Shown in pieces: positions 34,338-43,295 of a stretch of 64,000 nucleotides of DNA (the first letter of the stretch is position 1; each line of letters opens with the position of its first letter). The translations under genes were made by a program, and so were the position numbers. This DNA is from RSA11 sp965652565 (lineage in GTDB: Bacteria > Actinomycetota > Thermoleophilia > Solirubrobacterales > 70-9), in the NCBI GenBank assembly GCA_965652565.1, contig CBFGWL010000001.1, positions 39,552 to 103,551 on the forward strand, read 5' to 3'. The notes beneath the pieces are model-generated. The model ran no database searches and was not told where the DNA came from. It saw only the letters and a program-made list of their open reading frames with translations.

Positions 34338-35279
34338 CTACCGGGAGCTGTAGACGGTGCCCGTCGAGCCGAAGCCCAGGCGACGCTTGGTCGCCTCGGT
34401 CAGATCGAACTCGCGGTGGCCCGCGTAGGGGCCGCGGTCGATCACCCGCACGCGCACCACGCGGCTGCCATGCATGAGCTTGAGCTTCGTCCCGCACGGC
34501 ATCGTCTTGTGCGCCACACCGAGCATGCCCGGCGTCAGCGTCTGGCCGCAGGCGGTGCGGTTGCCGTAGAACCCGGGCCCGTAATAGGACGCCGCGGCCG
34601 GGCGGAACCCGGTCACGCGCCCGGCGAGCTTCTTGCTGCCGGCCGCCTTGCGATCGCCCTTGGCCTTGACGCGGACCTTCTTCGTGCCCGTCGACGGCAC
34701 GCGGAAGGACTTCGAGAACTTGCCGCCCTTCTTGGTCCGCGTCGTGAGCTTCTTGCCGCCCACCTTGATGATGACCTTGCGGCCGACGCTGCCCGGCTTG
34801 ACGCGGCCCTTCACGCGGGCCTTGCCACCGCGCACGACGTTGGCCTTCGGCAGCTTCGCGTTGGTCTTCGACTTCACGCGGATCCGCTTGGCCCCCGTCT
34901 CCAGGTCGGCGCCGCCCGGATTGAGCAGGCCGCTCTCGGCGCGGAACCGCGCCGGGTTGGCGACCTTCGCGATCCAGCGGCCCGTCGAGCGGGGTCGCAC
35001 GCGGACGCGGTATCCGCCCTTGGGCCCCGTCGAGGCGCTGCGCACCTTGCGGAACGCCTTGGCGCCCGCTGGCTTGAAGCGGATGTCGATCGCGGTGTTG
35101 GGCGCATCGGGGAACTTGCCCCGCAGCGTCACACGCTTGCCGACCTTGACCTGTTGCTGGTTGGAGCCGATCTTCGCCTGCCGTTCGGCGTCACCGAACG
35201 AGGGCGTCGAGACGGCCAGAGCGGCCGCCGGCACCAGCGTGAGCGTCGCGAGGCAGCGCCCCACGCGAAAGCGTCGCAT
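34338..35279 (-). CDS. Secreted RlpA-like double-psi-beta-barrel protein under riboswitch control
   Basis: A 313-residue exported protein with a signal peptide (about 1-28) and a basic middle part rich in Lys/Val/Gly that resembles repeated Ig-like strands (VGKRVTLRGKFPD, VKGRVKPGSVGRKVIIKVGGK). The C-terminal double-psi beta barrel (about 225-313) shows ASYYGPGFYGNRTACGQ, KTMPCGTKLKL and VRVIDRGPY. RlpA-type proteins act on peptidoglycan glycan strands. The ATG at 35279 is chosen because the signal peptide starts there; the longer frame would lie inside the riboswitch. Confidence 0.88.
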   Translation of the reverse strand: MRRFRVGRCLATLTLVPAAALAVSTPSFGDAERQAKIGSNQQQVKVGKRVTLRGKFPDAPNTAIDIRFKPAGAKAFRKVRSASTGPKGGYRVRVRPRSTGRWIAKVANPARFRAESGLLNPGGADLETGAKRIRVKSKTNAKLPKANVVRGGKARVKGRVKPGSVGRKVIIKVGGKKLTTRTKKGGKFSKSFRVPSTGTKKVRVKAKGDRKAAGSKKLAGRVTGFRPAAASYYGPGFYGNRTACGQTLTPGMLGVAHKTMPCGTKLKLMHGSRVVRVRVIDRGPYAGHREFDLTEATKRRLGFGSTGTVYSSR

Positions 35280-35300
35280 TCCGATGAGATGTCCCTTTCT

Positions 35301-35450
35301 TCGTCTGCCTGCGGGGTTAGCTGTCGGGCTCGCGGTGGGGGTCCTCCCCATTCCGCTACAGGCGGAGCACCGCCCGATTCGCCCCGTGCGGCGTCGTGCG
35401 CCGCGGTCGGTTCCCCCGCTCGCGCCCGCTTACGGGCGCGATTAGGCAGG
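35301..35450 (-). promoter_or_regulatory. Cyclic di-AMP (ydaO/yuaA) riboswitch
   Basis: Read on the minus strand, the leader shows the ydaO consensus blocks in order. P1 pairs CTGCCT (35449-35444) with AGGCAG (35310-35305). A GCGCCCG/CGGGCGC hairpin is followed by GAGCGGGGGAACC (35421-35409), then GGGGCGAATC, then GAATGGGG, and finally CCGACAGCTAACCCCGCAGG (35328-35309). This class binds c-di-AMP and turns genes off; in actinobacteria it typically precedes cell-wall hydrolases such as RpfA, NlpC/P60 and RlpA-type genes, as here. Confidence 0.9.
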
Positions 35451-35475
35451 TTGATTTGCTGCTTTGCGCCGCCTT

Positions 35476-35481
35476 AGTTAA
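35476..35481 (-). promoter_or_regulatory. Possible -10 box TTAACT of the riboswitch transcript
   Basis: The minus-strand TTAACT would start transcription near 35469. That places the CRP-type site about 40 bases upstream of the start, the class II activator position. TACTTT at 35499-35494 is an alternative, in which case the site would act as a repressor. Confidence 0.35.
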
Positions 35482-35501
35482 GCGACTATTAGCAAAGTAT
35501 G

Positions 35502-35517
35502 TGTGATCGTTGTCACA
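35502..35517. promoter_or_regulatory. CRP-family binding site TGTGA-N6-TCACA
   Basis: A perfect match to the CRP consensus half-sites with a 6-base spacer. It lies upstream of the c-di-AMP riboswitch of the RlpA-like gene. In mycobacteria a CRP homologue with this site controls rpfA, another c-di-AMP-riboswitch cell-wall gene (family knowledge). Confidence 0.75.
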
Positions 35518-35580
35518 GTCTTTATAACCCGCTAAAGCAGCGTCAAACGCGGGCAGTTTGCGGCCACGCGGCGCGAGCGC

Positions 35581-35680
35581 GCGATTTCGTGGGATCAACC
35601 AACGAAATCATGAGGTCGCGGGGACGCCCGCATCGACTTCGCGATTTCGTGGGATCAACCGTCGAAATCGCGAAGTCGCG
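35581..35680. repeat. Pair of palindromic elements, family 2, 60-base period
   Basis: Copy A at 35581-35620 and copy B at 35634-35678. Both contain GATTTCGTGGGATCAACC followed by CGAAATC. Copy B is a perfect hairpin: arms CGACTTCGCGATTTCG and CGAAATCGCGAAGTCG (16 bases) around a 13-base loop. Copy A keeps only the inner arm (8 bases). The same family occurs in inverse orientation at 59911-60021. Confidence 0.9.
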
Positions 35681-35687
35681 CAAACGC

Positions 35688-35719
35688 GAACCGGGGCGCC
35701 CAGCTGGGCGCCCCGGTTC
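35688..35719. terminator. 32-base perfect palindrome, terminator of the TSP3/RTX gene
   Basis: GAACCGGGGCGCCCAG is followed directly by its exact complement CTGGGCGCCCCGGTTC. The hairpin begins 30 bases after the minus-strand stop at 35750. Confidence 0.75.
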
Positions 35720-35749
35720 GGCTCGTAGGTTGGTTTCGCCGGATCGGCG

Positions 35750-37612
35750 CTAGCGGCGAGTTACGACCTCGCAGTTGCGGCCGACCTTGTCCTTCTTGTC
35801 GGCGCGCACGCGGTCGATGCCAGGGCCGCAGACGATCCGGTCGGGCTTGCGGTCGATCGCATTGATGCGATCGTTGCCGGGCCCGCCGCGGATCACGTCC
35901 TTGCCGTTGCCACCGTTCAGCGTGTCGTTGCCGGGACCACCCCACAGGGTGTCCTGACGCGGCCCGCCGAGCAGGCGGTCGTTGCCGCCCCCTCCGCGGA
36001 GCTGGTCGCTGCCCGCGCCACCCCGCAACACATCACGTCCGGCGCCACCGAACAGGCAGTCCGCACCCGGACGCCCGATCAGCGTGTCGTTGCCGCCCAG
36101 CCCGTAGAGCGCGTCGCGGCCGTTGGTGCCGACCAGCGTCTCGTTGCCGGGGGTGCCGACCCAGCGCGCGGCGGACCTGCCGGCGCAGTCGACCTCGCCG
36201 TACGGAGACGGGTCGCAGGCATCGCCCAGGCCGTCACCGTCGCTGTCGAGCTGGTCGGGGTTGGCAACACCCGGGCAGTTGTCGTCGGCGTCGGGCGTGC
36301 CGTCGCCGTCGTCATCCGGGCCGTTCGGCGTGTCGTCACAGGCATCGCCGATGCCGTCCCCGTCGCTGTCGAGCTGCGTCGGGTTGGGCACGTCCGGGCA
36401 GTTGTCGACCTCGTCCGGAACGCCGTCACCGTCGCCGTCGGGACCGCCGGGCGTGTCCTCGTCGCACGCGTCACCGATGCCGTCCCCGTCCGAGTCGGCC
36501 TGGTCGGGGTTCGCGACCGCGGGACAGTTGTCCTCGGCGTCCGGCACGCCGTCGCCGTCGCTGTCGGGCTCGTCGAGGTCGTCGCACGCGTCACCGATGC
36601 CGTCCCCGTCCGAGTCGGCCTGGTCGGGGTTGGGCACGTCCGGGCAGTTGTCGACCTCGTCCGGAACGCCGTCGCCGTCGCCGTCGGGACCGGGCGTGTC
36701 GTCGCACGCGTCACCGATGCCGTCCCCGTCGCTGTCGGCCTGATCCGGGTTGGGAACGCCCGGGCAGTTGTCGTCCGCATCCGGGACCCCGTCACCGTCC
36801 TCGTCCGGGCCACCCGGCGTCTCGTCGCAGGCATCGCCGATGCCGTCGCCGTCGCCGTCAGCCTGGTCGGGGTTCGGTACGTCCGGGCAGTTGTCCTCCG
36901 CGTCCGGCACGCCGTCGCCGTCACCGTCGCTGCTCGGATCGTCGACCTTCGTCGCGGTCAGCACGACGTTGTCGTAGTCGAACTCAGCGTCGGGGATCAG
37001 CGCGACCGGCAGGCCGACCTCGGTGATGATCCGGAATCGGTACTGGTCGCCGATGTCGAGCTCGTCCGGCGAGATGTTCGCCGCCGGCGTGCTCGTCCAG
37101 CCGTTGAGGTTCGGAATCGGAGCCGGCCCGAACAGGAGCAGGCTCGTGTCGTCACTCAGGTTGTCGAGTACGACGCGGTACGAAGAGTCGGTCAGCAGGT
37201 CGAGCAGGGAGTCCACCTCGAAGCGGCGGTCGAACCTGAAGCTCACCGCATCGGGCTCCTCGCCCTCAGCGCCCTCGTAGGTGAACGCCGGGCTCCGCCA
37301 GGTCATCTCGACCGTCGTGACCAGGCTGGCCAGACCGACGAACTCGCTGCGCAGGTACCCGTCGCCGGCGCCGCCCGTGCCGCCGGATGAGCGATGCCCG
37401 TTGTTGACCGCCGGGCACGTCACCGCGGGAACGCAGAGCAGCGTCGAGTAATCCGTGGACGCGGTCCAGCCCCCTCCTGAGGAAGCGAAGGAACGCGCGT
37501 TCTCGTCCGGGTGATAGTTCGAAGTAGCGGCTGCGGCCGTGCTCGCGAAAGTGAGCGCGGCGAGCGCACACACCAGCGCGGCCAGCGCGCCGCGCGCCTT
37601 CATAGACACCAT
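35750..37612 (-). CDS. Secreted thrombospondin type 3 / RTX repeat calcium-binding protein
   Basis: The 620-residue exported protein has a signal peptide (about 4-28, ending STAAAA). An N-terminal beta-sandwich-like domain (about 30-225) is followed by six thrombospondin type 3 repeats (about 226-470) of the pattern DxDGDGxPDxxDNCPxVxNPxQ...DGIGDACD. Next come six RTX-like GGxGNDxLxGG nonapeptides and a short basic cysteine-containing C terminus ([16 protein letters not shown]). No enzyme domain is seen; a Ca-dependent structural or adhesive surface role is inferred. The ATG at 37612 is used; one at 37603 is also possible. Confidence 0.85.
   Translation of the reverse strand: MVSMKARGALAALVCALAALTFASTAAAATSNYHPDENARSFASSGGGWTASTDYSTLLCVPAVTCPAVNNGHRSSGGTGGAGDGYLRSEFVGLASLVTTVEMTWRSPAFTYEGAEGEEPDAVSFRFDRRFEVDSLLDLLTDSSYRVVLDNLSDDTSLLLFGPAPIPNLNGWTSTPAANISPDELDIGDQYRFRIITEVGLPVALIPDAEFDYDNVVLTATKVDDPSSDGDGDGVPDAEDNCPDVPNPDQADGDGDGIGDACDETPGGPDEDGDGVPDADDNCPGVPNPDQADSDGDGIGDACDDTPGPDGDGDGVPDEVDNCPDVPNPDQADSDGDGIGDACDDLDEPDSDGDGVPDAEDNCPAVANPDQADSDGDGIGDACDEDTPGGPDGDGDGVPDEVDNCPDVPNPTQLDSDGDGIGDACDDTPNGPDDDGDGTPDADDNCPGVANPDQLDSDGDGLGDACDPSPYGEVDCAGRSAARWVGTPGNETLVGTNGRDALYGLGGNDTLIGRPGADCLFGGAGRDVLRGGAGSDQLRGGGGNDRLLGGPRQDTLWGGPGNDTLNGGNGKDVIRGGPGNDRINAIDRKPDRIVCGPGIDRVRADKKDKVGRNCEVVTRR
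36210..36935 (-). repeat. Coding tandem repeats (thrombospondin type 3 units)
   Basis: Six degenerate DNA repeats of about 105-123 bases encode the TSP3 units. Some blocks are nearly identical, such as the GCGTCACCGATGCCGTCCCC segments near 36470, 36590 and 36710, which suggests recent internal duplication. Confidence 0.85.
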
Positions 37613-37760
37613 TATGTGTAAGACCCCTTTCAGTCCCAGTGTCCCTGAGTCCCGTCCTCCTGACGGGCCGCGGCGATAGTAACCCAAAGGGGTGATGCCA
37701 CGCGGAAGTTCCCGGCCCCGATTGGACGTTTCCGCCCGATCGGGGGGTCAGAGATCTGCC

Positions 37761-38195
37761 CTACAGGCCCAGGTCGCGCAGGAAGGCGGGCTTGTAGCTG
37801 CCGAGCAGGACGAAGCCGGGAGCGTGGAGGCCCTCCTCCTCCCCGGCCTCCGCACGCGAGCGCTCCTCCGCAGCGAGCTCCTCGGGGGATTCGGGCAGCG
37901 GCTCATCGGCGTCCTTCCAGGCTCGCGCGGCCGGATGCCAGCGGGTCGAGCGCACGATCGCGGTGAGCCCGTCCTGCGCGAGCAGCTCGCGGACCACGCG
38001 CTCCGCCTCCGCGCAGCTCTCGCGCGTGTTCGCGTACAGGAACATGTGCGAGCCGTCGCGGGTGACGATCACCCGTGAGCCCAGGCGCTCGCGCGCTTCG
38101 TCGTCGAGGTCGAAGGCACGTAGCCGCTCGCCGAGAGAGAACCCGTGCTCGGGATCGTCGAGCTCGACTTCGACGCGAAACTCGTCTTCGGTCAT
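37761..38195 (-). CDS. Hypothetical acidic cytosolic protein
   Basis: The 144-residue protein reads FRVEVELDDPEHGFSLGERL, then DGSHMFLYANTRESCAEAERVVREL, then an acidic Glu/Ala-rich stretch and a hydrophobic C terminus. The central part looks like a small ferredoxin-like alpha/beta domain. No family was recognised with confidence. The ATG at 38195 has an AAGGAGAGG Shine-Dalgarno. It is divergent from the GH3 gene. Confidence 0.75.
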   Translation of the reverse strand: MTEDEFRVEVELDDPEHGFSLGERLRAFDLDDEARERLGSRVIVTRDGSHMFLYANTRESCAEAERVVRELLAQDGLTAIVRSTRWHPAARAWKDADEPLPESPEELAAEERSRAEAGEEEGLHAPGFVLLGSYKPAFLRDLGL

Positions 38196-38278
38196 CGCCT
38201 CTCCTTCGCCGTTCGGGCGCAGCGTACTACGCGTCCCGCCCCGCCACCGGAGCGGGCTGCCCGCCAGAATGGCGCCCC

Positions 38279-39532
38279 ATGGCTTCCGAGCGGCAAGGTT
38301 CGCGAACGCAGCGAGATGGCACCGGCGAGGCCGCCGTCGCGGGTGAGCGCCAGCGCCGCCGCGCCGCCGCTCGCCGCGCGGCCTACCGGCGTCGCCGTCT
38401 ACGGGCGCTCGGCGCGGTCGCCGCCCTGGCCGCCGTCGCAGGCGCGGCCGTCGGGTCGGGCGCTGGCTCGGGCGGGGAAGATCCGGCGCCGGTGACCAGC
38501 TTCTGCGATCCGCAGCGCAGCGAGCTCGCGCGGGCCGCCGGTCAGACGGTGATGGTGCGCATGGGATTGCGCGCGAGTCCGAAGCTGCGCAGGCAGGCAC
38601 GCAGCGGCGCGATCGGGGGCGTGATCCTCTTCCCCCCTGAGGATGCGCGCGGGGAGCGCCTCGCCGAAGCGATCGACGTCCTGCAGAACGAGGCGGTGGC
38701 CGGCGGCAACCCACCGCTGCTCGTCGCGATCGACCAGGAGGGCGGCGTCGTCGAGCGCCTCCCGGCGCTTCCCCCGCAGCTCTCTCCGTACACGATCGCC
38801 CAGAACGACGACGCGCGGTCGGCGCGCCTCGAGGGCCGTGCCGCGGGCTTCCAGCTGCGCGAGCTCGGGATCAACGTGAACCTTGCCCCGGTCCTCGACG
38901 TGCCGGACTCGCCCGAGCACTGGCTCGTCGGCCGCGCCTTCGGCCTGAGCCCCGAACAGGTCACGCGGCTCGGGCTGCGCTTCGCCGGCGGGATGCAAGG
39001 CGAAGGGCTCGCGGCGGCCGCGAAGCACTTCCCCGGGCTCGGGCGCGCGACGGAGAACACGGACTACGCGCCGACGACGATCTCCGCGAACCGCCGTGCC
39101 CTGCAGGAGGACATGGAGCCCTTCGCGGCGGCGATCGAGCGCGGGGTGCGCATGGTCATGATGAGCTCGGCCGCGTACCCCGCGCTGGGCTCGCGCGCGC
39201 CCGCCGTCCTCTCACCCCAGGTGGTGACCGGGGAGCTGCGCGAGCGTCTCGGGTTCGAAGGCGTGGTGATCAGCGACGATCTGCTCGCGCCCGGCGTGGC
39301 GAGTGTCGCGGGCCGGCGCGAGGCCGCGGTGCGGGCCTCGGCCGCGGGCGTCGACGTGCTCCTCTTCGCGGCGCGTCACGTGGACGGCATCGCCGACATC
39401 TTGGTGGGCGCCGTCGGGGCGGGCGATCTCGACGAGGCGTCGGTGCGGGCCTCGTGCGGGCGCGTCGAGGCGCTCAAGCGAGAGCTCGCCGGCGGCGAGC
39501 CGCTCGGCGCGCCGACGCCGCCCTCGTCCTAG
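38279..39532 (+). CDS. Exported glycoside hydrolase family 3 (beta-N-acetylhexosaminidase-like)
   Basis: A 417-residue protein. A basic N terminus and a hydrophobic segment (about 41-62) act as signal or anchor. The GH3 barrel follows, with GGVILFPPED, LLVAIDQEGGVVERL, NVNLAPVLDVPD, the NagZ-type KHFPGLGRATENTDYAP and the nucleophile region GVVISDDLLAPG. It probably removes N-acetylglucosamine from peptidoglycan fragments or other glycans outside the membrane. A near-consensus CAGAAT lies 8 bases before the ATG. The stop is shared (CTAG) with the convergent peptidase. Confidence 0.9.
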   Translation: MASERQGSRTQRDGTGEAAVAGERQRRRAAARRAAYRRRRLRALGAVAALAAVAGAAVGSGAGSGGEDPAPVTSFCDPQRSELARAAGQTVMVRMGLRASPKLRRQARSGAIGGVILFPPEDARGERLAEAIDVLQNEAVAGGNPPLLVAIDQEGGVVERLPALPPQLSPYTIAQNDDARSARLEGRAAGFQLRELGINVNLAPVLDVPDSPEHWLVGRAFGLSPEQVTRLGLRFAGGMQGEGLAAAAKHFPGLGRATENTDYAPTTISANRRALQEDMEPFAAAIERGVRMVMMSSAAYPALGSRAPAVLSPQVVTGELRERLGFEGVVISDDLLAPGVASVAGRREAAVRASAAGVDVLLFAARHVDGIADILVGAVGAGDLDEASVRASCGRVEALKRELAGGEPLGAPTPPSS

Positions 39533-41127
39533 CGGGCGCGTAGCTTCGCGACGTACTGCTTGCGGTCGTGCGCGTAGCGCCAGCCGAACTGGTTCCGCCG
39601 CATGCGGCCGTCGGCGTTCACGATCACCGCGGTGATGCGCCGAAAGCGGCGGGCGCCCCTGAGCGTCACCACGCCGGTGCCGCCCTTGTTGAGGTACTTG
39701 ACGGCGCTGATCACCTTGCCCTGTCGCGCCCCGCCGCGCCGCCCGATCAGGGCGATCCCGCTTCGTGTGCCCGCCGGCGCGCGGACACGCAGCCGCAGGC
39801 GATCAGCGTTGCCCGGGCGGACGCGCTTGAGGATGTACGCCGTGTGGTTGAGCCTGAACCGCGAGCGTCCGCCGCTCCGTAGCGCCCCGAAGCGCCGCAC
39901 GTCGACGAACGACGCGTCGCGCCGGTCGGGAAACCGTCCCTTGCCCGCGCGCCACTCCGCCGTCGCGGCCGCGAAGCGCGTGAACTCCAGGCCGAAGCCG
40001 CGCCCGCCCGCCTGGTTGATCCCGAGCTCGTATGCCCCCACGCCGAAGTGCTTGGGGCGCGTCTTGCGAGCGGACCACCAGGTGTTGAGCACGGCGTCCG
40101 CTCCGAACCGGCGGGTGAGCCAGTGGTTCCAGACGGCCGAGCCATACTGGCGCCGGCCGTTGTCGTTCGTGATCGCCTGGCGCGAGGTCCGCGCCCAAGC
40201 CGGCAGGTAGGTGCGCACCCAATCGTCAGCGCGCGGGAAGACCTGCTCCTCCATCCACGTCGCCGTCGACTCGAACACCCAGCGATCCATCGCCACGTCG
40301 ATCCGGAACTGCAGGATGTGGTTGTACTCGTGCGCGAGGGTCGCCTTCAGCGCCTTCATCGGGCGGTCGAACTCCGCGTAATCGTTGTCCAGGACCAGGT
40401 AGGCGGCGCAGCGGTACGTGGGCGGGGCGCATCCGGGCACGGATGGCTCCGATGCGGCGTAGCCGAACACGCAGGGGTTGAAGTCGTCGGCGCAGATGTC
40501 CGCGAGATAGATGTCGACCAGGTTGTTGCCGCCGATGCCCTGGTCGGACTTGGCCGTCGGCCACCCGAGCTGCCCGTTCTGGACGTCGTACGCGTGCTCC
40601 GCGAAGTCGCGTACCCAGTCCAGGAGCTGCGCGCTGGGCGCGTGCGGTCCGCTCTCTACCCAGTGGATCCGGAAGTGGTCGAGGTCCTCGTGTTGGCGGG
40701 TGAGGGTGTCCGCCGGGCTCCAGCCGGCCCCGAACGGCTCGTTGGGGCCGTTCCCGTCGCCGAACTGAGGACATCCGGCCATGAGCGCGCAGTTGGGCGG
40801 CCGGGCGAGCAGCGCACGCGCCTGCCGGCGCTTCGCGCCCCGCAGATACGGCAGCGCCAGCGACAGGTCGCGGAGCTCGGCCGTCACGTCGCGCACGGGG
40901 GCCGGTTCGGCGCCCGCGGGCGCCGGGGCGAACGCGGCGCGAGCCTCCTCGAGCTGCGCCTCTGCGGCGGCTTGGCTGAGCGGCACCGGCGGCGGCGAGG
41001 TTTCAAGGGCGGCGGGACCCTGAGCGCGCGCCGAGCCGGCGCCGAGCGCGAGCCACAACGCGAGGGCCGCGATCGCCACCGGACCGAGTCCGGGGCTCCA
41101 GCCAGAGATGCGTAAAGAGCTGTGCAC
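39529..41127 (-). CDS. Secreted HExxH zinc metallopeptidase-like protein
   Basis: The 532-residue exported protein has a signal peptide (about 15-36, ending SARAQG). The zinc motif is HEYNH (266-270, TLAHEYNHILQF), with a downstream glutamate in STATWMEEQ as probable third ligand. The N-terminal region carries paired cysteines (PPNCALMAGCP, ICADDFNPC, GCAPPTYRC). The C-terminal 110 residues look beta-rich and basic, perhaps a wall-binding domain. The pattern fits MXAN_6640-type putative peptidases. The substrate is unknown. Confidence 0.78.
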   Translation of the reverse strand: MHSSLRISGWSPGLGPVAIAALALWLALGAGSARAQGPAALETSPPPVPLSQAAAEAQLEEARAAFAPAPAGAEPAPVRDVTAELRDLSLALPYLRGAKRRQARALLARPPNCALMAGCPQFGDGNGPNEPFGAGWSPADTLTRQHEDLDHFRIHWVESGPHAPSAQLLDWVRDFAEHAYDVQNGQLGWPTAKSDQGIGGNNLVDIYLADICADDFNPCVFGYAASEPSVPGCAPPTYRCAAYLVLDNDYAEFDRPMKALKATLAHEYNHILQFRIDVAMDRWVFESTATWMEEQVFPRADDWVRTYLPAWARTSRQAITNDNGRRQYGSAVWNHWLTRRFGADAVLNTWWSARKTRPKHFGVGAYELGINQAGGRGFGLEFTRFAAATAEWRAGKGRFPDRRDASFVDVRRFGALRSGGRSRFRLNHTAYILKRVRPGNADRLRLRVRAPAGTRSGIALIGRRGGARQGKVISAVKYLNKGGTGVVTLRGARRFRRITAVIVNADGRMRRNQFGWRYAHDRKQYVAKLRAR

Positions 41128-41241
41128 CGTCGGTCCCGCCTGCGTTCACGATAGCCGCTGACCCGCCGCTCGCCGGGGAATCCCTTGCCGTCGCGCACCG
41201 CGGCGCTGCGCGCCGCCGGTCGCCCGATACATACTTGCGCG

Positions 41242-42885
41242 GTGTCCAATCGGGATTTCAAGCTCGCCCTCGCGCAGGTCAACCCAACCGTGGGCGACCT
41301 GGAGGGCAACGCCGCGAAGGTCGGCGAGTGGATCGGGCGAGCCCGCGAGGCGGGCGCGCAGCTCGTGCTCTTCCCCGAGCTCGTCATCCCCGGGTACCCC
41401 GCCGAAGACCTCTATCTGAAGCGGCACTTCCTCGCCGCCAACGTTTCAGCGGTCGAGCGTCTGGCGGCTGAGGTCACGGGTATCACCGCGCTCGTCGGAT
41501 TCGCCGAGCCGACGGCGACCACGGGCGTCCGCCACCCCGACGCGCCCGCTCCCAAGCTCGCCTACAACTCGCTCGCGGTGCTCGCCGACGGCGCCATCCG
41601 AGCCGTCTACCGCAAGCAGCGGCTTCCCAATTACGCGGTCTTCGACGAGGAGCGCTACTTCATGCGCGGCGGCGAGGCGCGCGTTGAGACGATCGCCGGC
41701 CTGCCGGTGGGACTGACCGTCTGCGAGGACGTCTGGGAGCCGGGCGCCCCGGCGGCCGACGAGGCCGCGGCGGGCGCTCGCCTGATCGCGAACGCCTCGG
41801 CCTCTCCCTACCACCGCGGCAAGGCGCTGGGCCGGGAGCGGATGTTCGCCGAGCGCGCCCGTGCGTACGGCGTGCCGCTCGCGTTCTGCAACCTGGTGGG
41901 TGGTCAGGACGAGCTGGTCTTCGACGGGGCGAGCTTCGTGGTCGACGAACGCGGCGAGATCATCGCGCGCGCCCACCAGTTCCAGGAGGACCTGCTGGTC
42001 GTCGAGCTGGCGCCGGACGCGTCGAACCGAGTCGAGCCCCTGCTCGACGACACGGCGGAGGTCTACGAGGCCCTGGTCTTGGGCCTGCGCGACTACGTGG
42101 AGAAGAACGGGTTCCGTCACGCCGTGGTCGCGCTCTCCGGCGGGCTCGATTCGGCTCTCGTCGCGCAGATCGCGGCCGATGCGCTGGGCCCTGAGCGGCT
42201 CACCTGCGTGAGCATGCCCTCCCCCCACTCGAGCGAGGGGACCAAGGCCGACGCGCGCGCGATCGCGGAGAACCTTGGCGTCGAGTTCATCGAGATCCCC
42301 ATCGAGGACCTCATGAACGCCTACGAAAAGGCGCTCGGCGACCGCGTTCAGGGCGGCGTGGCCGTCGAGAACGTGCAGGCGCGCATCCGCGGCAACCTCA
42401 TCATGGCGCTGTCCAACGCCCACGGCTGGCTCGTGCTCACCACCGGGAACAAGAGCGAGATGTCGGTTGGGTACGCGACGCTCTACGGCGACATGGCCGG
42501 TGGCTTCGCGGTGATCAAGGACGTGCCGAAGACCCTCGCGTACGAGCTCGTCGAATACCGCAACGCCCGTGGCCCCTCCCCCACCGTTCCCGCGTCTGTG
42601 CTCGAGCGGCCGCCGTCGGCGGAGTTGCGCCCCGACCAGCGCGACGAGGACTCCCTGCCGCCGTACGCGACGCTCGACCGGATCCTGGCCGAGTACGTGG
42701 AGGCCGACCGCTCGCGCGACGAGATCGTCGCGGAAGGCCTCGATCCCGAGCTCGTCGATGAGGTCCTGCGCCTCGTCGACCGCTCCGAGTACAAGCGCCG
42801 TCAGGCGCCGCCCGGGATCCGCATCACCCCGAAGGCGTTCGGCCGGGACCGCCGGTTGCCGATCACCAACCGCTTCCGCGGCTAG
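41242..42885 (+). CDS. nadE: Glutamine-dependent NAD+ synthetase
   Basis: Makes NAD+ from nicotinate adenine dinucleotide with ammonia from glutamine. The 547 residues contain a nitrilase-type glutaminase domain with the triad E46 (FPELVIPGYPAEDL), K125 (YRKQRLPNYAVFDE) and C161 (GLTVCEDVWEP). A synthetase domain follows, with the PP-loop SGGLDS (298-303) and the KSEMSVGYATLYGDM motif. The GTG at 41242 marks the start of homology; the region upstream is AT-richer (ATACATACTT) and may be a leaderless promoter. The stop overlaps the thioesterase stop by CTAG. Confidence 0.96.
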   Translation: MSNRDFKLALAQVNPTVGDLEGNAAKVGEWIGRAREAGAQLVLFPELVIPGYPAEDLYLKRHFLAANVSAVERLAAEVTGITALVGFAEPTATTGVRHPDAPAPKLAYNSLAVLADGAIRAVYRKQRLPNYAVFDEERYFMRGGEARVETIAGLPVGLTVCEDVWEPGAPAADEAAAGARLIANASASPYHRGKALGRERMFAERARAYGVPLAFCNLVGGQDELVFDGASFVVDERGEIIARAHQFQEDLLVVELAPDASNRVEPLLDDTAEVYEALVLGLRDYVEKNGFRHAVVALSGGLDSALVAQIAADALGPERLTCVSMPSPHSSEGTKADARAIAENLGVEFIEIPIEDLMNAYEKALGDRVQGGVAVENVQARIRGNLIMALSNAHGWLVLTTGNKSEMSVGYATLYGDMAGGFAVIKDVPKTLAYELVEYRNARGPSPTVPASVLERPPSAELRPDQRDEDSLPPYATLDRILAEYVEADRSRDEIVAEGLDPELVDEVLRLVDRSEYKRRQAPPGIRITPKAFGRDRRLPITNRFRG

Positions 42886-43295
42886 CGGCGCGGACGGATC
42901 GCGATGGTCATCCGCACCATCGCGCAGACACGACCATCGTCGTCGGTCATCTCGACGTCCCAGATCCACGTCGTGCGCCCGCCATGCCGCCGGCGCGCGA
43001 CCGCGTGGATCGTGCCTTCCGAGACCGACCGCAGGAACGTCGCGTTGTTGGACATCCCCAGGCCCGCCTTGCCGTCCTCCCAGACGCCACTCACCGTGCC
43101 GATCGAACACATGCTCTCCGCGATGAGCGCATAGACGCCGCCGTGGACGATGCCCGCGGGCTGACGCACCGCATCGGTCACGGGAAGGGACGCGCGCACG
43201 AGCTCGGGGGTGACCTCCTCGTAGCGCAGGCCCATCGCGCTCGCGGGACCGTCCTTCGGGGCGAGCTTCGTGGGGTCGAAACCGGCAGCGCTCAT
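42882..43295 (-). CDS. PaaI-type hotdog thioesterase
   Basis: A 137-residue hotdog-fold protein with the PaaI/4HBT signature (QPAGIVHGGVYALIAESM), in which the Asp/Glu-His region binds acyl-CoA, and a typical C-terminal VRMTIAIRPRR. It probably hydrolyses aromatic or medium-chain acyl-CoA. Its ATG overlaps the MMPL-like stop (ATGA), so the two are co-translated. Confidence 0.9.
   Translation of the reverse strand: MSAAGFDPTKLAPKDGPASAMGLRYEEVTPELVRASLPVTDAVRQPAGIVHGGVYALIAESMCSIGTVSGVWEDGKAGLGMSNNATFLRSVSEGTIHAVARRRHGGRTTWIWDVEMTDDDGRVCAMVRMTIAIRPRR

Noticed and set aside
35401..35580. Protein-coding extension of the RlpA-like gene upstream of 35279
   Set aside because: The longer frame from 35351 lies inside the riboswitch, and the signal peptide starts only at the ATG at 35279.
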